A stretch of 58,755 bases of DNA. It comes from Pseudomonadota bacterium. GTDB lineage: Bacteria; Pseudomonadota; Alphaproteobacteria; Rhizobiales; Hyphomicrobiaceae. This document shows positions 38,229 to 45,541 of the stretch, piece by piece (positions within the stretch are counted from its first letter, which is position 1; each line of letters starts with the position of its first letter). The notes under the pieces are model-generated. The model did no database searches. It saw nothing but the letters and a program-made list of their open reading frames with translations, and was not told the origin of the DNA. The position numbers and the translations under genes are program-made. The stretch covers positions 1 through 58,755 of the forward strand of contig JAEXXM010000044.1 in the NCBI GenBank assembly GCA_023405815.1. The letters are read 5' to 3'.

Positions 38229-38957
38229 ATGGCCGAGACCCAGTTCAACCCCGAGCAGCCGCCCGAGCTCATCGCCTCCCAGTGGTTCAACTCCGAGCCG
38301 CTCAGCCTCAAGGCACTGAAGGGCAAGGTCGTCGTCCTCGTCGCCTTCCAGATGCTCTGCCCCGGTTCCTTGCGCCATTCGCTGCCGCAGGCCGCGCGCA
38401 TCGCCCGCGCCTTCTCGCGCGACGAGGTCGAGGTCATCGGCCTGCACATGGTGTTCGAGAACCACAAGGACATGACGCCCTCGCTGCTCGAGCCCTTCTT
38501 GAAGGACGAGCACATCGAGATCCCCGTCGCCGTCGATGCGCAGGATTCCTCCGGTCTGCCGAAGACCATGGAGGCCTACGGCATGCAGGGCACGCCGACG
38601 CTGCTGATCTACGACCGCCAGGGGCGCCTGCGCCGCCACTACCTCGGCTCCGTGGACGACGTGCGCCTCGGCGCCGAGATCATGGCGCTGTGCATCGAGG
38701 ACAAGGACGCCCCGCGCGAAGCCGCGATCGCCATCGAGCGCAGGCTGCACGCGGCGCTGGTCGATCCCAACGAGCATCACAACCATGATCACGGCGACGG
38801 CTGCGGCTGCGGGCACGATCATTCCCATGATCACGCCCATGGCCATTCGCACGATCATGATCATGACCACGAGGGCGGCTGCTGCGGCGGCAAGGGCCAC
38901 AAGCATGCCCACGACCATGAGCACGCCCACGGCGAAGGCTGCGGCTGCAAGCACTGA
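38229..38957 (+). CDS. Redoxin-like protein with His/Cys-rich C-terminal tail
   Basis: A 242-residue protein with a thioredoxin-fold redoxin domain (about 10-180: LKALKGKVVVLVAFQMLCPG; EVEVIGLHMVFENH; MQGTPTLLIYDRQG with the cis-Pro loop). The active-site position reads LCPGS, one cysteine (Cys44) where related proteins usually have CPxC. The last 60 residues are almost only His, Asp, Gly and Cys (21 His and 6 Cys), for example HDHSHDHAHGHSHDHDHDHE and GEGCGCKH, a clear metal-binding tail. No signal peptide is visible. GGAAAGG precedes ATG 38229. Zinc, nickel or copper binding is inference. Confidence 0.85.
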   Translation: MAETQFNPEQPPELIASQWFNSEPLSLKALKGKVVVLVAFQMLCPGSLRHSLPQAARIARAFSRDEVEVIGLHMVFENHKDMTPSLLEPFLKDEHIEIPVAVDAQDSSGLPKTMEAYGMQGTPTLLIYDRQGRLRRHYLGSVDDVRLGAEIMALCIEDKDAPREAAIAIERRLHAALVDPNEHHNHDHGDGCGCGHDHSHDHAHGHSHDHDHDHEGGCCGGKGHKHAHDHEHAHGEGCGCKH

Positions 38958-38963
38958 CGCGCT

Positions 38964-39092
38964 TCCCCCCTCTCCCCGCGTGCGGGGAGAGGGTCGGGGT
39001 GAGGGGCAGCCTCAAACCGCAGCGCTAGTTTCTGCCCCTCACCCTAACCCTCTCCCCACGCAAGTGGGCGCGGGGAGAGGGGACCCGCCTTC
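38964..39092. repeat. Compound palindromic repeat (BIME-like)
   Basis: A nested inverted repeat lies between the redoxin and HAD genes. CCTCTCCCCGC-GTG-GCGGGGAGAGG-like arms sit at about 38968-38992. GGGTGAGGGGCAG pairs with CTGCCCCTCACCC across a short spacer. A second CTCTCCCC/GGGGAGAG hairpin follows at about 39050-39080. It probably also terminates the upstream gene. Confidence 0.75.
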
Positions 39093-39145
39093 AATCCGCC
39101 CCCCGAATCACGCCATGGTCGCGCATACAAGTTTAGGCGCGGGGC

Positions 39146-40093
39146 ATGGCCATGATCGAGCGCGTGACGGACGGCGATGATGAAGGCGAAGCGCTGGTCG
39201 ATACCGACCGGCGCAACCGCGAGCGCGCCAAGCCCAAGCCCGCCTTCGACAAGAAGACCATCGCCCTCGTCTACGATTTCGACGGCACGCTCTCCCCGCG
39301 CCCGATGCAGGACTACGCCTTCCTGCCGCAGATCGGCATCGACCCCGACGCGTTCTGGGCAGAATCGAACGCCATCGCCCGCCGCGAAGGCGCCGACAGC
39401 CTCATCTCCTACATGCGCCTGATGTACCAGAAGGCGAAGGCCGCCGGCGTGCGCATCGACCGCGCCGACCTCGTCGCGCAGGGCAAGCACGTCGAGCTGT
39501 TCGACGGCGTCGAGCAGTGGTTCGACGAGATCGAAGAGTACGTGCGACTGCGCGCCGAGACGCAGGGCATCACGCTGCGCCACTACGTCGTCTCCGCCGG
39601 CCTCACCGAGATCATCGAAGGCACGCGCATCTACAAGCGCTTCCACAACGTCTTCGCGTCCGAATACTGGTTCGACGCCTACGACCTGCCGTACCCCAAG
39701 CGCGTCATCACCGACACCGGCAAGACGCAGTACCTCTTCCGCATCAACAAGGGCATCGAGGATTTGGGGCACGGCATCAACGAGCACATGGACGAGGCGA
39801 GGCGCCCAATCCCGTTCTCAAACATGATCTACTTCGGCGACGGCGATACCGACGTGCCGTCGATGGCGGTGATGCGGAAGAACGGGGGGCATGCGATTGC
39901 CGTGCACACGCCGGGCAAGTCGCGCCAGAAATGCGTCGAGCTGTTCAAGGCCGGCCGCTGCGATTTCTTCGCCCCGGCCGACTACCGCCGCGGCTCGGAT
40001 TTGTTCAAGCGCACGTGCCTGCTCTTGGATCGCGTCCTCGCCGACATCCGCGTCCACGAAGAATCCTGGCTCCTCGGCCGCGAGTTGAAGTAA
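39146..40093 (+). CDS. HAD-superfamily hydrolase
   Basis: A 315-residue haloacid-dehalogenase-fold protein. Motif I is LVYDFDGTLSPRPMQDYAFL, with the nucleophile Asp in DFDGT. The motif II region is HYVVSAGLTEIIEGT. The lysine-containing motif III is likely near KTQYLFRINK. Motif IV is MIYFGDGDTDVPSMAVM. The HAD phosphatase chemistry is likely, but the substrate is not apparent; the family includes phosphoserine-phosphatase-like enzymes. Two ATGs (39146, 39152) are possible. The acidic and basic first 30 residues look unstructured. It precedes the Mrr-like gene by 27 bp. Confidence 0.8.
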   Translation: MAMIERVTDGDDEGEALVDTDRRNRERAKPKPAFDKKTIALVYDFDGTLSPRPMQDYAFLPQIGIDPDAFWAESNAIARREGADSLISYMRLMYQKAKAAGVRIDRADLVAQGKHVELFDGVEQWFDEIEEYVRLRAETQGITLRHYVVSAGLTEIIEGTRIYKRFHNVFASEYWFDAYDLPYPKRVITDTGKTQYLFRINKGIEDLGHGINEHMDEARRPIPFSNMIYFGDGDTDVPSMAVMRKNGGHAIAVHTPGKSRQKCVELFKAGRCDFFAPADYRRGSDLFKRTCLLLDRVLADIRVHEESWLLGRELK

Positions 40094-40120
40094 GAGTGGG
40101 CGAGATGATGGAGTAATGAG

Positions 40121-40651
40121 TTGATCGGTGCTGCAATAGGATCCGCACCCATAGGCGGAAGTCCGATTCTAGAGTTCGATCTTGAGATGGCTTCCGAGGG
40201 GCAGCCGCTCATCAAGATTGTCGCGTTTGCCGACAGAGCGCTCATTGAGCGACTGCGTGAATGCCCCGACGAACTCCGGTACGTTGATAGGCGAAAGTTC
40301 GAAGAAGTGGTGGCGGAAGTTTTCGATGGCTTCGGCTACGAAGTCGAACTCACGAAGCGGACTCGGGATGGTGGCAAGGACATCATCGCGATCAAGCGTC
40401 GCGAGGTAAACCTCAAGTATCTCATTGAGTGTAAGCGACCCGATCCCGGCAACATCGTCGGTGTCGCCGCAGTTCGGCAGCTATGGGGTGTCAAAGGCGA
40501 CGAAGGAGCATCGAAGGCAATTCTCGTCACCACAACTGGCTTCAGCGCCGACGCGAAGGCATTCGTTGATAGGCATACGTGGGAACTGGAAGCCCGAGAC
40601 TTCGAGGGTCTCCAAGAATGGCTCGATGACTATCTCCGGCTTAAGAGCTAA
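40121..40651 (+). CDS. Mrr-like restriction endonuclease-fold protein
   Basis: A protein of up to 176 residues whose central part matches the Mrr_cat/PD-(D/E)XK family: FEEVVAEVFDGFGYEVELTK, then RTRDGGKDIIAIKRREVNLK and YLIECKRPDPGNIVGV. The Asp in GGKD and the Glu/Lys of ECKR are the expected catalytic residues. Mrr enzymes cleave modified DNA. There is no partner methyltransferase here. TTG 40121 gives the full frame; ATG 40187 is an alternative. The gene uses codons ending in A or T more often than neighbours, suggesting horizontal origin. Mrr assignment is good, but biological role is open. Confidence 0.75.
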   Translation: MIGAAIGSAPIGGSPILEFDLEMASEGQPLIKIVAFADRALIERLRECPDELRYVDRRKFEEVVAEVFDGFGYEVELTKRTRDGGKDIIAIKRREVNLKYLIECKRPDPGNIVGVAAVRQLWGVKGDEGASKAILVTTTGFSADAKAFVDRHTWELEARDFEGLQEWLDDYLRLKS

Positions 40652-40662
40652 TCGCAACCCCG

Positions 40663-41215
40663 CCTCCCCACATCCGTCATCCCGGCGCAGGCCGGGACCC
40701 ACGCAAGTCTCCACACATGAGACGGCGATAGTGACGAGTTCCTCCACCAAAAGAGCGCGCTGAACCTGGCGTAGACCCCGACCTTCGTCGGGGTGACAGG
40801 TGGAGCGAGGTTCTATGTCTTCGATCGCGCTGCCGGCGGTTGATGAGGTCGCCTCCCCACCCCCGTCATCCCGGCGAAGGCCGGCACCCACGCAAGTTTC
40901 CACACATGAGACGGCTATGTTGACGAGCGCCTTCGCCAAAGAGCGCGCTGAAGCTGGCGTAGACCCCGACCTTCGTCGGGGTGACGGATAGATCGACGTT
41001 CTATGTCCTCGAGCGCGCTGCCGGCGGATGATGAGGTCACCTCCCCACACCCGTCATCCCGGCGCAGGCCGGAACCCACGCAAGTCTCCACAAACGAGAC
41101 GGCGATAGTGATGAGCGCCGACCCCAAGGTTGAAATCTATCTGCACCGGAATAGCTTGCTGAAGCTGGCGTGGATCGCGGCCTCCGCCGCGATGACGTTT
41201 CCCATGGGCTGACAA
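40663..41215. repeat. Imperfect tandem repeat of about 188 bp with REP units
   Basis: CCTCCCCAC marks the starts of repeat units at 40663, 40852 and 41040, with periods of 189 and 188 bp. Each unit begins with a REP-like GTCATCCCGGCG...GGCCGG palindrome. Midway it carries an oppositely oriented partner (GACCTTCGTCGGGGTGAC; the third unit has a diverged one). Between them lie conserved segments such as CACACATGAGACGGC and GCGCTGCCGGCGG. No gene is visible in this 574-bp gap. Confidence 0.85.
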
Positions 41216-41225
41216 ACAGCAAGCG

Positions 41226-41558
41226 CTATGGCCGTCGTCGCGCATTGTCGGCCGGGCCAGCGATGATCTCACCCGTCGCGGGATCGAAAAGGTTCGCCCA
41301 CTCGGGATTCAAACTTTCGATGAGCCGCACCTTCCATGCACGGTGCCATTCTTTCAGTTGCTTCTCGCGCCGGATCGCCGCCGTCATGTCGTCGTGGAGT
41401 TCGTAGTAGAAGAGCAACTTCACGCCGTAGCGTTTGGTGAACCCCTCGATAAGTCCCTGGTCGTGCTCCCCCATGCGGCCGTAAAGGTCGCTCGTGACGC
41501 CGACGTAAAGGACGCCATCGCGCTTGCTCGCCAGAATGTAGACGCACGGCTCTTTCAT
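41226..41558 (-). CDS. GIY-YIG nuclease family protein
   Basis: A 110-residue single-domain GIY-YIG protein of the UPF0213/YhbQ type. The motif reads VYILASKRDGVLYVGVTSDL, here with VYI and YVG in place of GIY and YIG, then RMGEHDQGLIEGFTKRYGVK and the Glu-containing YYELHDDMTAAIRREKQLKEW. Such proteins are nuclease-like and widespread, often near repeats. ATG 41558 begins MKEPCVYIL, the usual start, so the upstream extension to 41600 is left out. It is flanked by REP units on both sides, which makes mobility of the region plausible. Confidence 0.85.
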   Translation of the reverse strand: MKEPCVYILASKRDGVLYVGVTSDLYGRMGEHDQGLIEGFTKRYGVKLLFYYELHDDMTAAIRREKQLKEWHRAWKVRLIESLNPEWANLFDPATGEIIAGPADNARRRP

Positions 41559-41615
41559 GTGCGCGAATGAAGCGACGCCAATGTATGCATCCTTCTGCAC
41601 CGAGAGTTATTAAGC

Positions 41616-41651
41616 AAGCTTGCGTGGATCCCGGCCTTCGCCGGGATGACG
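41616..41651. repeat. Single family B REP unit
   Basis: GCGTGGATCCCGGCCTTCGC (41622-41641) continues as CGGGATGACG. It is the reverse orientation of the GTCATCCCGGCG unit seen in the 188-bp repeats and sits just upstream of the GIY-YIG gene start. Confidence 0.7.
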
Positions 41652-41675
41652 TTTGAGCGGGCATCCGCTTCCACG

Positions 41676-41765
41676 TGCCCGCACCCGACAGCATTCCGAT
41701 GCGCAGCATCGCGGCTAAAGCCGCCGCGCGCCTGCGGCGCGCTGGAATGCCGTCGGGTGCGGGCA
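41676..41765. repeat. Cloverleaf-like inverted repeat element 1
   Basis: Two 22-base arms (41676-41697 and 41744-41765) are complementary at 21 positions. Between them lie three adjacent hairpins: GATGC-GCA-GCATC (41698-41710), GCGGCT-AA-AGCCGC (41711-41724) and GCGCGCC-TGC-GGCGCGC (41726-41742). Together they would fold as a cross with a long stem. It lies in the 514-bp gap between GIY-YIG and a small exported-protein gene. Confidence 0.8.
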
Positions 41766-41855
41766 GGGTCAATTCGCGGTCGCGGGTGAAACACAACAAG
41801 TGTCGGGGAAACGAGCATCGGCTGCCGATCAATCATAGGTATCGGCCCCCTGCCC

Positions 41856-41952
41856 GCACCCATGCACACCGCCGGCATTCGCGCACCGAGAGGCGCGCTG
41901 CCGCTAAGGGGCCCAAGCTTCGCTTGGGAGTGCCGTCGGTGCGCATGGGTGC
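41856..41952. repeat. Cloverleaf-like inverted repeat element 2
   Basis: Arms at 41856-41877 and 41931-41952 are complementary at 20 of 22 positions. The interior holds CCCAAGC-TTC-GCTTGGG (41912-41928) and a weaker GCGC...GCGC stem. Like element 1 it starts within TGCCCGCACCC. The two elements begin about 175 bp apart and are separated by sequence without a visible gene. Confidence 0.75.
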
Positions 41953-42072
41953 AAGGAGTTCATCGCGAGGATGCGGACGAGCGACCGCCGTTCACGTCAC
42001 CCCGGCACCTACCCGCGCGCCGCACACCTCCCCACATTTCCTTCGCAACCTGCCGCCACGAAGGAGAGCACC

Positions 42073-42357
42073 ATGCCGATCTCACTCCGCGCCGCCACGT
42101 TGTTGGCCGCCGCCGTCGCATTCGCCGCGCCGCTCTTCGCCACCACGACCGCCGAAGCGCAGTTCCGTCGCGGCGTGAAGCCCTATTACTCGGAAAGCTA
42201 CGAGACGCCCGGCCCGCAGCGCGGCTACGAGGGCTTCCTCTTCCCCGACTACTACTGCTCCTACAAGCGCTTCCCCAACCGCGAGTGCTCGACCGACGCG
42301 CGCGGCAGAGAGCGCTGCCGCGTCGTAAGCTGGCGCCTCGAGCAGACCTGCCAGTAG
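42073..42357 (+). CDS. Small exported Cys-containing protein
   Basis: A 94-residue protein with a signal peptide (MPISLRAATLLAAAVAFAAP, probable cleavage after AEA). The mature part has YYSESYETPGPQRGYEG, then four cysteines in YYCSYKRFPNRECSTDA, RERCRVVSW and LEQTCQ at the C-terminus. It is a paralogue of the gene at 42459. The function is unknown. GAAGGAGAG precedes ATG 42073, a strong ribosome-binding site. The pattern suggests a small, disulfide-bonded envelope protein. Confidence 0.75.
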   Translation: MPISLRAATLLAAAVAFAAPLFATTTAEAQFRRGVKPYYSESYETPGPQRGYEGFLFPDYYCSYKRFPNRECSTDARGRERCRVVSWRLEQTCQ

Positions 42358-42458
42358 CGCGCGTTCAGTTTCAAGTTGATCCGACGCCTTACCTCGGCCT
42401 TTGCCCGGCGGCGCCTACATCGTCTCCAGCCCCTTCTATCGGTGGAAGGAGAGATAAA

Positions 42459-42752
42459 ATGTTCCCATCCGCCCCGCGCGCGTCGCCCGCATTCGCCGCA
42501 CTCGCGCTCGCCGCGCCGCTCATCGCCGCCGGCGCCGCCGAGGCGCAGGTTCGCAGCGACGTGAAGCAGTACTACTGGCAGAGCTACGAGGCGCCCAACC
42601 AACAGCGCCAATATCGCGAATATCGAGACTCCGTCGCACCGAGCTACGCCTGCTCCGAGCAGCGCTACACCAGCCAGGCCTGCTGGACCGATGAGAGCGG
42701 CGAGCAGCGCTGCCAAACTGCGACCGGGCGCTCCGCGCAGTCATGCCAGTGA
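42459..42752 (+). CDS. Small exported Cys-containing protein, paralogue
   Basis: A 97-residue protein with a signal peptide (SPAFAALALAAPLIAAGAAE) and the same mature layout as the preceding gene: VKQYYWQSYEAPNQQRQYRE, then four cysteines in YACSEQRYTSQACWTDE, GEQRCQTATG and SAQSCQ. Shared features are the YY.xSYE.P...R.Y motif and identical cysteine spacing toward the C-terminal CQ. GGAAGGAGAG precedes ATG 42459. The pair, separated by 101 bp, suggests tandem duplication. I know no function. Confidence 0.75.
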   Translation: MFPSAPRASPAFAALALAAPLIAAGAAEAQVRSDVKQYYWQSYEAPNQQRQYREYRDSVAPSYACSEQRYTSQACWTDESGEQRCQTATGRSAQSCQ

Positions 42753-43356
42753 CGCCGACACTCCGCGTCGCAAGTGAAGCGTGATCGGGAGAGGGGATGG
42801 CGCGGAGAATAATCCCCGCAAGGTTGTCCGCGCGTATGCTTCCCTCCATCCCGCTCCGCTCAAGGGGTCGGTCTCGAGGCGTTCCTGTATCGAGGGCGGG
42901 CTGCAGGTCGGGTACTCCAGCCGTCACGCGCGGCGGACTATCTGAGGCTCGCCACGCCCACCTGGTGAGAGTCCAGGACGGGGGAAACCCCTGAAATGCC
43001 GTGGGTATGCCCATAATCCTGCGCGGGGCGGCTTGAGCGCCGCTCAAAACTACAAAAGCTTCGCGGCGCTCCCCGCCCCGCAGCCCCTTGCTCTTTGACA
43101 TGCCTCGGAGCCGAAGCTCGCGAGAGAGCGGGACCGCGCTCGCTGTCCGTCGCACTCTGCGGTGGGCAACCTGCTTGCTGTTGTGGATAGAAGCCGGGCG
43201 GGCCCACTTGCGGCGCGCCGTTTCGGTTAGCCTCAGTGAAGCGATTCTGCGTTTGAACCCGCAATGACCGCGCGGCCGATGCCGCAAGCGCCCCGTGTCG
43301 CGTTCTCGTCTCTCGTTCTCAAGGCGCCCTTCAAGAACGCACTCGGGAGGCTAGGA
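42753..43356. other. 604-bp gene-free gap with structured segments
   Basis: No convincing gene is seen. Three small hairpins stand in a row: CCTGG/CCAGG (42961-42977), GGGG-AAA-CCCC (42981-42991) and TGGG-TATG-CCCA (43002-43013). They are followed by a larger stem (CGGGGCGG near 43024 with CCGCCCCG near 43073) enclosing TTGAGC-GCC-GCTCAA (43033-43047). The segment ACAAAAGCTTCGCGGCGCTC resembles the tail of the three-hairpin repeat. It could be an ncRNA or a degenerate repeat. Confidence 0.45.
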
Positions 43357-43845
43357 ATGTTGAAACCCGTGATCATCGCCGTCGCTGCGGCCATCGCCGT
43401 GCCCGCCTATGTCGGCCCCGTCGCCGCGTCCGACTATTGGGACTGGAGCGTCGGCACCGGCAGCCCCACGACGCGAGCAAAGAGAGCGCGCATCCGGCAC
43501 GCAAAGCGCATCAAGAAAGACGACCCGACGCGCGTCATGGGATACGTAAAGCGCGATGAACTTGCCGCAAAGCCGGAAGTTCAATGTGCCGAGAAGGTCC
43601 GCGGCCTCGGCACGCAATGGATCGGCACCGAGGGCGCCATGGACGCCGCCAAAAAGGATTGGATGGAGCGCGTGCGCTACGACTATGGCGAGTCGTTCCT
43701 CGACCTCTCTCATGCCAAGGATTTCGTCTCTCGCTGCGGTCGCACGTCGATCGGCGAGACGATGGGCCAGGTGATGTATCGCTGCGAGATCGTTGCGCGC
43801 CCCTGCAAGGGCATCATGAGCGAGACCACGGCCGCAGCGAAATAG
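43357..43845 (+). CDS. Exported protein of unknown function
   Basis: A 162-residue protein with a signal peptide (MLKPVIIAVAAAIAVPAYVG, cleavage likely after VAA). The mature part has WDWSVGTGSPTTRAKRARIR, a basic stretch, then VQCAEKVRGLGTQWIGTEGA, FVSRCGRTSIGETMGQVMYR and RCEIVARPCKG, with four cysteines. I recognise no named family. The ATG at 43357 with GGGAGGCTAGGA upstream is preferred over a longer frame from 43264. It lies downstream of the two small Cys proteins and may share their envelope location. Confidence 0.65.
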   Translation: MLKPVIIAVAAAIAVPAYVGPVAASDYWDWSVGTGSPTTRAKRARIRHAKRIKKDDPTRVMGYVKRDELAAKPEVQCAEKVRGLGTQWIGTEGAMDAAKKDWMERVRYDYGESFLDLSHAKDFVSRCGRTSIGETMGQVMYRCEIVARPCKGIMSETTAAAK

Positions 43846-44006
43846 GCTTTCGCTGCAACGATTGCGAACTGGCGGTGCGGGAGGATCCTGCACCGCCTTT
43901 TTGTTGCGCTGTGCTTATACAGCGTTCGGATTGATTCCGCGCAAAGCTCATAGCGTGCATGCGCCCTTAGGCTCCGTGCAACAACGAATCCAATCGGGGG
44001 TGCATC

Positions 44007-45011
44007 ATGGGCAAGGCAGCGCAACTCAGCTTCATCACCGCAGGCGTTCTGTTGGTCTCGGCTGTCACGGCCGGGGCTGCGCATGCAGACGTCATGGCCA
44101 ACTGCAGGTCGGCCAAATCAGGCGAGGTGCGGATCGCCGCCTGCAGCGAGATCATCGTCTCGAAGACGGTCGATCGACCGGTGCGCGCCGAGGCGCTGCG
44201 CCGTCGCGCTGCCGCCTACGCCGAGCGCGCTGCAAATGCTGAGGCGGAAGCCGACTATACCGAGGCCCTGAGGCTCGAGCCGGCAGTCGCGAGCTCGCTG
44301 ACGGGACGCGCGAACGTCAGGCTCGCGCTCGGCAATGCCGACGGCGCCATCTCCGATTTGACTGATGCGATGCGCATGACCGGCAACTCCGCCGGCCTGT
44401 TGATGGCGCGCGGCTACGCCAACCTCGTGAAGGAAAATCCCGATGCTGCCGTCGCCGACTTCGATGCCGTGATCGCCCTGCAGCCAAAGAACGCCGCCGC
44501 CTACAACATTCGCGGCCTCGCCTATCGCAAGAAGGGCGACGTGACGAAGGCGCTCGCCGACTATTCGAAGGCCATCGAGCTCAATCCCGCCTTCGCCCAG
44601 GCCTATGCCAACCGCGGCTATCTCAACGAGGCCAAGGGCGACAAGCTAGCGGCCGTGGCCGACCTCGCCCGCGCGCTGCAGCTCGATCCGGCCCTCACCG
44701 GTGCCGCCAGCGGCCTGAAGCGATTGGGTCAGCCGACCGACGTTACCACCCAGAGCGAGCGCCTGATCGCGCACGGCAAGGAACTGGCGCAGAAGAACTG
44801 CGCCTGGTGCCATGCCGTCGACAAGACGGGAGAGAGCCCCAACCCGCGCGCACCGCGCTGGCGCGACATGGCCGGCCGCCACCCGATCATGGCGTTGCGC
44901 GAGCCGCTGTCGCGCGGCATCGCCCGCCCGCACGACGAGATGCCGAAGTTCGAGCTGTCCGATGCCGAGGTCGACACCATCATCGCCTACATCAATAGCC
45001 TGTCTCCGTGA
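44007..45011 (+). CDS. Exported TPR protein with C-terminal cytochrome c domain
   Basis: A 334-residue protein with a signal peptide (FITAGVLLVSAVTAGAAHA), four or more tetratricopeptide repeats (about 60-235: NIRGLAYRKKGDVTKALADY, AYANRGYLNEAKGDKLAAVA) and a C-terminal class I cytochrome c. The heme motif is CAWCH (265-269) and the likely axial Met312 lies in DEMPKF, followed by the terminal helix VDTIIAYINSL. TPRs bind partners while the heme carries electrons; their fusion suggests a periplasmic scaffold linked to a redox partner (inference). It is followed by a three-hairpin repeat. Confidence 0.85.
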   Translation: MGKAAQLSFITAGVLLVSAVTAGAAHADVMANCRSAKSGEVRIAACSEIIVSKTVDRPVRAEALRRRAAAYAERAANAEAEADYTEALRLEPAVASSLTGRANVRLALGNADGAISDLTDAMRMTGNSAGLLMARGYANLVKENPDAAVADFDAVIALQPKNAAAYNIRGLAYRKKGDVTKALADYSKAIELNPAFAQAYANRGYLNEAKGDKLAAVADLARALQLDPALTGAASGLKRLGQPTDVTTQSERLIAHGKELAQKNCAWCHAVDKTGESPNPRAPRWRDMAGRHPIMALREPLSRGIARPHDEMPKFELSDAEVDTIIAYINSLSP

Positions 45012-45023
45012 CCCGTCCGGCCG

Positions 45024-45123
45024 TCTTGACCGCCGAAGGCGGTAAGGGGCCAAGGGCCCCCCGCGCCCGTGGCGCGGTCAACAGCTCGCGCGACGTTGGC
45101 CGCATGCAAAGCTTCGCTCCGCT
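45024..45123 (+). repeat. Three-hairpin repeat element, copy 2
   Basis: Hairpins: ACCGCC-GAA-GGCGGT (45029-45043), AA linker, GGGGCC-AAG-GGCCCC (45046-45060), CCGCGCC-CGT-GGCGCGG (45061-45077). TTG at 45026 and CAA at 45079 could close the structure. The tail GCCGCATGCAAAGCTTCGCT (45099-45118) matches copy 1. It begins a dozen bases after the TPR-cytochrome stop and might double as its terminator. Confidence 0.75.
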
Positions 45124-45212
45124 CGAGTCAGCCAGAAAGCAATCTGAAACTTATGCCCTTGTTGAGCGTTTCGTGCTTAGCATCCCGTGACGTGAGGCTA
45201 GGAGGCTCGAGC

Positions 45213-45425
45213 ATGTCCGTCGACGATCCACTGCAGCGGCCGCTGATGCGCGTGCGCCAGGGCAAGCTGATTGCCGGCGTATGCGGCGGCATCGCCAAAT
45301 GGCTCGGCTGGGACCCGACGCTGGTGCGCCTCGGCTACGTCATCCTTTCGGTGCTATCGGTCGGGTTTCCCGGCATCATCATCTACATCCTGCTGTGGAT
45401 ATTGATGCCTCAGGAGCCCGCTTAG
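45213..45425 (+). CDS. PspC-domain protein
   Basis: A 70-residue protein consisting of one PspC domain: KLIAGVCGGIAKWLGWDPTL, then VRLGYVILSVL and a membrane helix FPGIIIYILLWILMP. PspC proteins are small inner-membrane regulators of envelope-stress responses, though most single-domain copies are uncharacterised. AGGAGG lies 7 bases before ATG 45213. It is squeezed between two copies of the three-hairpin repeat. The short C-terminus after the helix is typical. Confidence 0.9.
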   Translation: MSVDDPLQRPLMRVRQGKLIAGVCGGIAKWLGWDPTLVRLGYVILSVLSVGFPGIIIYILLWILMPQEPA

Positions 45426-45541
45426 CCGGTCCAGCATGGCAAGCGAAGCTTGCAATGCTCAGGCGCCAAAGGCGCCCGGCGCGAGCACCGGCTATCAACT
45501 GGCGCGTCACCAGCCGCACGCAAAGTCTCGTGCCGCTCGCG
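45422..45541 (+). repeat. Three-hairpin repeat element, copy 3
   Basis: An outer stem TAGCCGGT/ACCGGCTA (45423-45430 with 45487-45494) encloses GCAAGC-GAA-GCTTGC (45439-45453), an AA, and GGCGCC-AAA-GGCGCC (45462-45476) with TGCTC/GAGCA around the second. The tail GCCGCACGCAAAG (45513-45525) matches copies 1 and 2. It overlaps the pspC stop region and abuts the rsmD stop. Confidence 0.75.

Noticed and set aside
40663..41215. CRISPR array
   Set aside because: The period is about 188 bp, units are palindromic REP pairs, and there are no short direct repeats with unique spacers or cas genes.
42520..43287. 255-codon open frame on the minus strand
   Set aside because: It overlaps the end of a well-supported exported-protein gene, lacks any domain, and crosses structured intergenic sequence.
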